A DNA stretch of 64,000 nucleotides from Alopecurus myosuroides (Eukaryota; Streptophyta; Magnoliopsida; Poales; Poaceae), in assembly GCA_028641055.1 (NCBI GenBank), contig CM054060.1, forward strand, positions 293,680,660-293,744,659, read 5' to 3'. Below, one piece after another: positions 45,850 through 55,013 of the stretch. A program made the position numbers and the translations under genes. The notes beneath the pieces are model-generated. The model did no database searches and had not been told where the DNA came from. It saw nothing but the letters and a program-made list of their open reading frames with translations. The first letter of the stretch is position 1, and every line of letters begins with the position of its first letter.

Positions 45850-48800
45850 CAATCCACACCATTTCTTATATGTTGATTATTATGGTGTTGTGCAAGCTAA
45901 ATATGTTGGTCCTATTGAGGGTTTCATTGACTATACTATTTGGGTTCCAAAGACCCTTGTTGCTAACATGAAGGGACCCTTCTCGGGTCCTAACTCTAGT
46001 CAATGATCTCTTGCAGGTCTATGCTTTCGGTGGGACTAAATGGATACTTGATATTGGATGCACTAATCATATGACCGGAAGCAAAGAACTCGTGACGGAG
46101 TTGCGGCCAAATGACATCCAAGCAACCGTCACTTATGGAGACTCGTCCTCGTCTAAGGTATCCTGGTTTGGCAAGGTTGTGGTGGCTCCCGATATCACTA
46201 TCGTGAACGTCATGCTTGTCGAATCCCTTGGTTAAAATTTACTTTCCATCCGCTCTCTTGGAAAGATGGGTTTTTCCGTCTTTTTCGATCGTGATATTAT
46301 GGTCCCTTTGAGGAGCAAGACTCTTGACGTCACTCACGTGGGATATGTTGAAAATGAGTTGTTCGTGGTGGACTTTTCGAAGTCAACCAACTCTCAAGCA
46401 ATGTGTCTTTTCAGGAAGGCGGACGTGGGATGGTTGTGGCATCGCCGCTTGTCCCATGTCAACATGAGAACTTTGCAAAGTCTTCACAAAGGTGGCCTTA
46501 TTGTCGGACTAAAAGAAAATGTTTCCTTTTCAAAGGATCGCGTTTGTAGGTCGTGTGTTGAAGGGAAGATGCATGACACGGTGCACAAATCCAAGACTAT
46601 TATTTCATCAAAGAGGATCTTGGAGATTCTCCATGTTGATCTCTTTGGTGCCGTGCCCGAGGCAAGTCTTGGAGGCAAGAAGTATTGCTTGGTGATTGTC
46701 GATGACTATTCAAGATACACTTGGGTATATTTGTTCAAGTGCAAGAGTGAGACTCAACAAACCATCATTGATATCACCAACCAAGTGCAACGTCAACACA
46801 ATGTGCAAATCATGGCTATTAGGAGTGATAATGGTTCGGAGTTCAAGAACTATACATTGAATGCATTCCTTAGTGAAGAAGGCATTCGTCATCAATACTC
46901 CGCCACTTACACTCCTCAACAAAATGGTGTTGCCGAAAGGAAGAATCGCACTCTATTGGATTTGGCTAGGACCATGTTGGCGGAGTTCACATCTCCCCAA
47001 TATTTATGGGCTGAGGACATATCCACCGCATGCCACTCCTCCAACCGCCTCTACATACGCAAAGGCTTGGACAAGACCCCATATGAGATCCTCACCGGCA
47101 ACAAGCCCAACGTCTCCTACTTCCGTGTATTCGGTTGTAAGTGCTTCTATTTGATCAAGGGTGTTAGGTTGTCTAAATTTCAATCCAAAACTATTGAGGG
47201 TATATTTGTTGGTTACGGTGACGAATCCCACACTTAAAGAGTATATGACAAGACTTCATGGATTGTCATAGAATCTTGTAGTGTGGTTTTCGAGCAAAAT
47301 GATGGCTCCCAAGTGGCGCAATTTCATGTTTCTAATGTAGATGTTGAAATACCTCAAGAAGCCATAGGAAGGATGGGTGTGATATTTTTCCGCCCCAATG
47401 AGGGACACCTTATGACGACTCGAGAAGGACTATGCTCTACACAAGTGGAGCCCTCCTCTACAATAGAAGAACAAGCCAAGGAGCCAACTATTACACCTAA
47501 CCAAGAACATGTTCAATACCCTCATCTCGTTGACCAAGTGACTCCACGAGTCGTACCCACTCCTCTCACTAATGCGAGTCAAGGTCAAGGCCAAGATCAA
47601 CCATCATCTTCATCCTCTCCTCAAGTTGAAGCAAGTGTTGAAGATATTATTGTTGATGATGATGATTATGATTATGATGATGATGATCAAGGCCAAGTTG
47701 GTCAAGATGGGGACCCAAATGATCAAGATGATCAAGTGATCCCTCCTCGCAATAATGAGGAGATCGAAGCCCGTCGTATCAAAAGGATAAGAAGAGCTTT
47801 GAAGCAAATGATGCCCAAGACGACAAGGTCTTGGAGGATGTTCAAACTAGAAGATCCACAAGAAAGCAATTGGCAAACTTTTGTGAGCATCAAGCTCATA
47901 TCTCTATGGTGGAACCGAATAAAGTATTTGAAGCTCTTGAGGACACCGATTGGGTTGAAGCAATGCATGATGAGCTCAATAACTTTGAGCGGAACAAGGT
48001 TTGGAGATTGGTTGAGAAGCCCAAGGATTCCCACAATGTTATTGGCACGAAGTGGATTTTCAAGAACAAGCAAGATAAGCATGGCATAGTCATAAGGAAC
48101 AAGGCTCGCTTGGTTGCTCAAGGCTACACTCAAGTTGAAGGCATCGACTTTGATGAAACCTACGCACCCGTGGCTCGTCTTGAGTTCATCCCTATCCTCC
48201 TTGCTTATGCTTCTTCTCACAATTTCAAGTTGCAACAAATGGATGTGAAAAGTGCTTTCTTGAATGGTCCACTAAAAGAGGAGGTATATGTGAAGCAACC
48301 TCTCGGGTTCGAGAATCTCAACTTTCCTAACCATGTCTACAAACTTGACAAAACTCTATATGGTCTCAAACAAGCACCTCGTGCTTGGTACGAGCACCTT
48401 AGAGAATTGTTAGATGACCGTGGTTTCTAAGTTGGGAAGATCGACCCCACTCTCTTCACCAAGAGAGTAAAAGGAGAGCTTTTCATATGCCAACTCTATG
48501 TGGACGATATTACCTTTGGCTCAACTAACCAAGCTTTCAATAATGAGTTCTCTAAGCTTATGACTGACAGGTTCGAGATGTCTATGATGGGAGAGCTTAA
48601 ATTCTTCCTTGGCTTTGAGATCAAGCAATTGGCCCGTGGGACTTTCATTTCTCAAGCCAAGTATACCCAAGATATGATCAAGAGTTTTAACTTCCAAGAT
48701 GCAAAGATCAAGACCTCCCCTATGCAAGTCAAGTGCCACCTATCTCGTAATCCAAAGGGGAGTAAGGATGTGGATCAAAAGCTTTATCGTTCTATGATTG

Positions 48801-49453
48801 GTTCTTTGCTCTATCTTTGTGCATCTAGACCCGATATTGTTTTGAGTGTAGGTGTGTATGTAAGGTATCAAGCGGCCCTTAAGGATAGCCACTTAGTGGC
48901 GGTCCATAGGATCTTTCGTTATTTGGTTCATACCCCAAGATTTGGTTTGTGGTACCCAAAGGGGGCACAATTTTCTCTCAATGGCTATACGGATTCCGAT
49001 TGGGCGGGTGATCAAGATGATAGGAAGTCTACTTCCGGGGCTTGCCAATTTCTTGGTAGGTCCCTAGTGAGTTGGTCCTCCAAGAAGCAAAATTGCATAT
49101 CACTCTCCACCGCCGAAGTCGAGTATGTTGCCGCTGCAAATGCATGCACTCAATTGTTATGGATGAGGAAAACTCTCAAGGAATATGTAGTTCATTTGGA
49201 TAAAGTGCCTCTTTTGTGTGACAATGAAAGTGCCATCAAGATTGCATACAATCCGGTGCAACATACAAGAACGAAGCACATTGAGATTCGCCACCATTTC
49301 ATCCGTGACCATGTGGCAAGAGGGGATATTGCACTATCTTATGTGCCCACCAAGGACAATCTGGCGGATATTTTCACGAAGGCACTTGATGATGCAAGAT
49401 TCTTGTTCTTGAGGAATGAACTAAATGTTATTGATTCAAGGAGTTTGACTTGA
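45850..49453 (+). pseudogene. Copia pol: protease, integrase, reverse transcriptase, RNase H
   Basis: Protease motif WILDIGCTNHMTG at 46041 has Ile where the catalytic triplet needs Ser or Thr. The integrase has the HHCC finger (HRRLSHVN ... CRSCVEGK) and the acidic triad in HVDLFG, SDNGSEF and AERKNRT. Next come RT with [19 protein letters not shown] and LYVDDITFG, and RNase H with YTDSDWAGD and STAEVEYVA. Breaks: a frame change near 46000, TAA at 46233, TAA at 47235, a frameshift near 47815 after an Asp-rich linker, and TAA at 48428. The stretch 48500-49453 is fully open. Order and spacing match a standard Copia pol, but it cannot make an active polyprotein. Confidence 0.9.
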
Positions 49454-49504
49454 AGATCTTGCACACACCCCTATAGATGAAACGTGTTTGAGTTTAGATG
49501 TAGG

Positions 49505-49518
49505 CATGGACATAGGGG
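49505..49518 (+). other. Polypurine tract-like motif behind pol
   Basis: GGACATAGGGGGAG directly follows the pol region, as before the 3' LTR in simple Copia elements. Here the LTR does not follow for another 3.8 kb, so the env-like segment lies beyond it. Confidence 0.5.
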
Positions 49519-50163
49519 GAGTGTTATCCTAACACATTGGGTTCTCCCTCTCCCCATTATTCCCAAAGAAAAAAATTCATTGTGATCTCTCTTTTTCTAA
49601 TGTTGAATTGTGAGCTTCAATGGCAATGCCCCAAGATATATCTTCGCGGTTGCATACCATGAATCTTACATGGTGGCCTAGGCCACGAATCTCTTCTTTG
49701 AAGAGTTGGTTCTTATTTGCGGGGTTTTGGCATTTTTTTAAGGATGTACTCAATATTTGTTTTTTTTTGTGTTTTTTCTCGGTGTTCTTGAGTACAAGTT
49801 TCTTCCCTGTTGATGCTCTTATCTTTCCTTGCCAAAACCCATGTTTTAACTCATTTTAGTTTAGTGCACTTCATGTCCTCTTTTGGGGGGTTTTCTGGTG
49901 AAAGTCCGGAGACTCTGTTCTACCACACCGGAGACTCCGGCCTGTCCGGAGACTCCGGTGTTAAGACCGGACACTCCGGTGTGTGGCATGCAGTATATAT
50001 TCTGGGGGCTAAGGGAAGTTAGGGTTTCATTCCCCACTTCCCCCACGCCCCCCCATACACTTGCTGCGCCGCCGCCGTCGCCATGAGCCCTCCCCGTCCG
50101 TTTTCCACCGCCGGGAACCGTCTCCCCCGCCTCCCCTTGCATCTCCCATCCGTGGGAGGCACA
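49519..50163 (+). other. Leader between pol and the env-like gene
   Basis: No frame of interest. It holds CCGGAGACTCCGG at 49928 and 49946. Its orientation is opposite to the LTR copies. It could contain a separate promoter for the downstream gene, but no clear TATA box was identified. Confidence 0.45.
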
Positions 50164-52100
50164 ATGACCGGCCAAGGCGACAAGGGTACCACTTCTCCTC
50201 TTCGTTTTGCTTGTTTTTGATCTAGTTCTAAAAATCTAGGTAGTTTTTGTTGGAGAAGTTGCATCTGCTGTTGGTAGCATCACCTTGGCTAGTTGAATTT
50301 GTGTAGGAACTGCTAGAATCTCATGTAGAACATTTGTGTTAGATCCATACTCTCAGCTGACGACCAGTCCGGAGACTCCGATGTGCCAGACCGGAGACTC
50401 CGGTGTCAGTCCAGAGACTCCGATCTGCCAGACCGGAGACTCCGGTGTGAATCTTCCAGAAATGTTCTCACTTGCTTCTGTCTTGTTCCTCCACCATTTT
50501 TGGACACGAATGCTCATTTTGCTTTCTCTGTTGTGGTGTTTTCTATTTTTGTGTATGCTTTCAGGAAAAAGGGTGAAGTCAAAATCCTCAAACCCCAACA
50601 AGCGTGCCTACCGTCCTCACTCCCGCAACTACCTTGTTACTGATGAAGCCACTGGTCTATATGGTCAGAAGAACGTCTTTGAGGCTGAGAGGCGTCAGAA
50701 GAAGAAGCATGAGGATAGGATGAACGCTGAAGTGGCGAAGAAGGCCAGGTTTGACAGGATCTCCTCTGTGGCCTCCTTGAGCAAGAAGGAGTACAGGATC
50801 ATGCGGGCTCGTCCTTTCTTCACCATGGCTCGCACTGCTGAGTCTGCTTATTATTGGAGGAGGGAGTCTGAGTTGATCATGGAGGAGATATACACCCGGT
50901 TCAGGCAGCATGTTTGTCCACAGAAAGTTCTGGACTTAGAGGCTCTTGGTAGTTCTCAGTACTTTGAGGAGGCTATCTGATCACGAGGAAACTGGGCCTT
51001 GAGCATCTTGTGGGCATTCAGCAGAACTACAATCCCCCTATCATTCAGCAGTTATTTTCCACTGTCACCTTTAATGAAAATGATGATGTCACTATGAGAT
51101 GGATGTCTGGGACTGTTGAGTGTGAGTCCTCTATGAGACGGTTTGATGAGCTTCTTGAGTATCCTTGGGGATAAGGGAGTGGTCACCGCATGCACGTTCA
51201 CGGGGTGGCTTATGACAAGAAGCGCATGGCTCCGATGTATGAGAAGCTCTCCAGCACCAGCACTGTCAAGGATCTGAGGAGGGTATACAACATCTGTCTT
51301 TGCCTCTTTCGCTGCAACATTGCTCCCAAGGTCGGGAATGTAGATGCTATTCGTGGTGGACTTGTGAACCTTCTCTACCAGGCCTTCCAGTGTCATCTTG
51401 CTAGCCCTGATGGAGAGGATTTCGAGATTGATGTTATGCACTTCATCAAGGAGGAGATATACTAAGCTATGATCGAGATCAAGAAAGTGCCCGTGTATGC
51501 TCCTTATGTGATGAGACTCATCCTTGATCAGCTTCCTGGCTTGGCTACCGAGACTGTGCACCCTGTGGGCTCTCTCCAGATTCTGTCCTCTCACCTTCCT
51601 GATGACACTCCCATGGGGGACGCTGAGGAGCCTCCTCGCTCTAGGAGGAAGAATGCCGATCCTCCCTCTCGCCGCTCTAGCAGGGAGGAGACTCAGGATG
51701 AGGTGAAGAAGCTCTCTTGGTTCCAGCGCAACATTTTGTGCATGACTGTGGCAATGCACAAGGAGAACCATGTGGCCTATAAGGAGAGACGCGAGCTAAA
51801 GAAGATGATCTCCAAGCTGCATGACCACGCGGGGTCTTGGAGCTACTCCTCCTATGGGTACCCCTCACACTACTCCACCCACTCCTCCCACCGCTTCTGT
51901 GACTATATCATATGAGGAGTGGAACACTGATCAGTTTCCGTGGGGTGACTTTGAGGATATCACCTCGGCTCCTTCTTCCTCGACCCACTGTGCTAGGACT
52001 CCTGAGCTTGAGGAAGAACATGTTGATGATCAGCCTGAGGATGATCTTGAGGAAGAACATGTTGATGATCAGTCTGAGGATGAGGATGAGGACCTCGTCC
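50164..52100 (+). pseudogene. Env-like third gene of the Copia element, spliced and decayed
   Basis: A start ATG at 50164 (MTGQGDKG) can be joined by a GT-AG intron (50186-50564) to an exon starting at 50565 (KRVKSKSSN) and open to 50980. A 1-base deletion near 50975 shifts the frame. The frame then continues ITRKLGLEHLVGIQQNY with TAA at 51172 and 51463, and the final acidic part (duplicated LEEEHVDDQ, 52006-52077) is in another frame. The middle part, about 200 residues, resembles the putative plant transposon protein domain found behind pol in SIRE/Maximus and Athila/Tat elements. No signal peptide or transmembrane helix is evident, so env-like refers to position only. Confidence 0.55.
50391..50445 (+). 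repeat. CCGGAGACTCCGG pair in the env-like intron
   Basis: Perfect copies at 50391 and 50433, with decayed ones at 50369 and about 50411. The A-form orientation is opposite to the LTR copies. Confidence 0.8.
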
Positions 52101-52213
52101 CCCATCGCGACGTCCTCGACCTCTGCCATCGGGACGTCCTCCGCCGCCCCCCCTGCTGGGCCATTTTCTGCCGCCACCGGTTCCGAGCCTTCTCCGCCCT
52201 GGAACTCCGTCCA
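52098..52213 (-). repeat. Partial duplicate of the captured gene segment
   Basis: About 105 bp (CGACGTCCTCGACCTCTGCC ... GGAACTCCGTCCA) repeat at about 53150-53255. The first copy is fused to the env-like frame on its left and to the tandem-repeat region on its right. Confidence 0.75.
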
Positions 52214-52501
52214 TGCTAATTACTTAGAAAAATAATAATTACATCGATCGCTGGCCGGCCGGGGCCTTCTCCGGCAACGGAAATGCGCTAGTACTATTGG
52301 GGGTTAAATACGTTTGTACTACAACTAGCAAAATAATTATATCATCGCCGACCGGCCTTCTCCAGTGGTGGAACTCCGCTAGTACTATTGGGGGTTATAC
52401 GTTTGTACATTACTACACCTAGCAAAATAATTACATCATCGCCGGCCGGCCTTATCCGGCAGCGGAAGCTAGTACTTCTTGTGCTGGCGGCCGGAGAACT
52501 A

Positions 52502-53300
52502 TTACTCCTCGTCATCGGAGGAGATGAGGATGGGGGTCGGGCCATCCACCTCGTCCAATATGTTAGAGATCATATCCTTTTCAAAGACGGCGGCGGAGTC
52601 TTCCTCTGTCTCAATGTCCTTGAAGACGTCATGCGAGATATCCCCACCGCCGGTGTTCACACTAGCGTTGTCGGCGGGGAACTGATCCCCACCCAGCGCG
52701 TCTTCCTCCTCCTCGTCTTCGGAGAACTCCCAATCAGAGTAGCCCTCCTCCTTCTCCGTCACGTCATCCTCCCCCGCCGCGTCCTTCCTCCTTCGTGTCC
52801 ACCTCATCATCGTCGCGGAGCCGCGCATCCTCAAAACTCTCGAGGAGGACACGGTTCTCCCAAACGAGCTCGGCGTCGCCCAGCATCTGCCTGATTAAGG
52901 CCTCGTCGAGGCGCTCGTCGGCGAGCTGTCGCTCGGCAACGAAGTGCTCTTCCTCGTAAGGAGCAAACTGAGGTCGATCTCGTAGATCACCAGTGCCTCC
53001 TCGAGGCTAATGCCGCCCTCCGCCACCACCGGCCCGACCACCTGGCCGCGCTCCTCATCTGCCCCGGATATCCTCCTCCTATAGTGCCGGTCGCCATCCT
53101 CCTCTAGCGTCATCCCGGCCTCATGGCCCCGCTCCTCCTCGGCCCCCCTCGCGACGTCCTCGACCTCTGCCATTGGGACGTCCTCCGCCGCCTCCCCTGC
53201 TGGGCCATTTTCGGCCGCCACCGGTTCCGAGCCTTCTCCGCTCTGGAACTCCGTCCACATCTCCCCGTAGCCGGCGTTGGGTGATCGCGTGTGATGTCTA
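52502..53300 (-). pseudogene. Captured acidic protein gene, antisense, copy 2
   Basis: Same content as 37664-38440. Minus-strand pieces are MWTEFQSGEGSEP, an ERLDEALIRQMLGDAELVWE region in another frame, and the acidic end DEVDGPTPILISSDDEE with its stop at 52502. The strand is opposite to gag-pol. The sequence is GC-rich, unlike the Copia coding region, which fits capture from a gene. Function not recognised. Confidence 0.5.
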
Positions 53301-53333
53301 CGCACGCTTCTATTCTTGTAGATAGTGTTAGAT

Positions 53334-54474
53334 TGAAAGTGCAAACGCGCTTAAATCATCTTGTTTTGGTGTTTGTTAACAACACATGTACTGTTAAGGG
53401 TGTTGATGTATTTCAGAGCTAAATCAACTTATTTGTTATGGTGGTGTGATGCTGCAAAAAGGAGCAAGTCATCAAGATTTCTGGTTGCTGGAGTTTTCTC
53501 CAGTCCGGAGTCTCCGGTCTCCCAGACCGGAGTCTCTCGTGTGGAGATTTCGCCTTCGCATTTTCTATGGGCCTGTTGGTGTCGCGCACTGCATCCACAC
53601 CGGAGTGTTACCGGAGACTGTCCGGAGTCTCCCGTGTGGAAGCTTCCTCTCAAGAAACTGCTAAGGAAAGGCTGGTGTCGCGTGCTGTACTCGCACCGGA
53701 GACTTACGGGAGACTTACCGGAGTCTCCGGTGTGACTGGAATCTAATTGATCCTCTCGACCCTAGACTCCCACTGTGCCAACCCGCAGCGCCAAGGCCGG
53801 AGTCTCCGGTCCCCTTGACCGGAGTCTCCGGACTGAAGTTTTTCTCAAGAAGACCAAGTGCTGCCCAGCTGGTTCGCCTGCTGCATCCAGTCCGAAGGGA
53901 CACCGGAGACTGTCCGGAGTCTCCGGATCAGACCGGAGTCTCCGGCCTTTACTCCGGAGTCTCCAGTGTGAAAACGCCAGGTCTGCTCCAACGGCTCTTA
54001 GACTTTATGAGGGGTATAAATACCCCCTCCCCTCCACCTACCACCAGCTAGCTCGTCCAGAATTAAAGTCACCATTGTTGGAGCTCCCCCACCTTGCTAG
54101 ATCTCCCAATCCAACCACCCAAAAGCCTTGATCTTTGGAGGATTGAAGGAGAAGGCCCCGATCTACGTCTTCACCAACCGGATTTCATTTCCCCTCTCTT
54201 TTGCTTGAGGGATCCTTGCCTAGGGTTTCCTCTTGTGGAGAACCTAGGCTTCTTGCTACTCTTGGTGATTTGTGAGTGTTGGGAGCCCCCAATTAAGTTA
54301 TGGGTGTGTGCCCCAAACTTGTTTGTAAATGACTCGATCCCCGCCTCAAAGGGGTTCAATAGTGGAAGGTGAACTAGGCCTTTGTGACAGAAGTTCATCG
54401 GAGAATAGGGTGAGGCCTTAGTGGTGTTGAGTAGGCCTTCATGGCGAGCTCACACCCCTCCAACGAGACGTACT
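53334..54474 (+). repeat. Copia LTR 2, truncated by a gypsy element
   Basis: Matches LTR 1 up to CAACGAGACGTACT. It is better preserved in its near-palindromes, with six perfect CCGGAGTCTCCGG (53505, 53718, 53797, 53819, 53914, 53933). It also contains a segment around 53797-53831 with two copies that LTR 1 lacks. Confidence 0.85.
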
Positions 54475-54949
54475 TGATGGAGGGATGATAACCCGGTAGG
54501 CCAACGCCAAGGTGTAACTCGGCCCAAAGGACGTTGTACGAGACCCGGCTAAGGATAAAGGAGCTTCTAGAAGGCCCAAGATCGTAGGCCTGGTGACCCG
54601 GATTGTGGGTTCCGGTAAGGAGTTTAGGGTTTTGTAAGCAGTGTCCGGGTAGGACTCAGAGTACGCCTTGGAGAGCAGGCCAGGGGATCCGGATGCTTTA
54701 TAAGCCAGCCCCTAGGTTAGGTTAAGAGAGATCCAAGAGTTCGAGCAATATCGCTAGGTATCGAGTATCCAGTGTAACACGAGAGTTGAGTTAATATATC
54801 GAGATCGGAGACTCGGCGACTTGATTGCCGGCTACCAAATCGCATATCATCATGTTTTCCCTTGAGCTAAACCCTCTCCCAAACACCAGAGTCGTCTTGC
54901 CCCAAGATAAGTTACCCCCGGTAACGTCTGCCGTGATTATCCCACGACA
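54475..54949 (+). repeat. 5' LTR of the plus-strand gypsy element
   Basis: 475 bp from TGATGGAGGG to CCCACGACA. A TATA-like TTTATAAG lies at 54698. Confidence 0.7.
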
Positions 54950-54950
54950 G

Positions 54951-54968
54951 TTGGCGCCCACCGTGGGG
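54951..54968 (+). other. Primer-binding site of the gypsy element
   Basis: TTGGCGCCCACCGTGGGG, a sequence found behind the 5' LTR of many grass gypsy elements, one base after the LTR end. Confidence 0.75.
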
Positions 54969-55013
54969 CCTACGTCCAAGGGTATTTACATCACGGGAGA
55001 AGCTCGGAAGAAC

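Larger units (their letters stand above)
38490..54474 (+). mobile_element. Copia LTR retrotransposon, SIRE/Maximus-like, with nested insertions
   Basis: LTRs start TGAAAGTGCAAACGCG, and the 5' LTR ends ACTTTACTTTCA beside a TGGTATCAGAGCC primer site. Order: LTR, gag (with coiled coil), [solo LTR of another family], protease, integrase, reverse transcriptase, RNase H, env-like gene, captured antisense gene, second LTR. The order protease-integrase-RT defines Copia, and the long gag plus the extra gene behind pol suggests the SIRE/Maximus lineage. The second LTR is cut at 54474 by a gypsy element. Many stops and frameshifts make it inactive. Confidence 0.85.
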
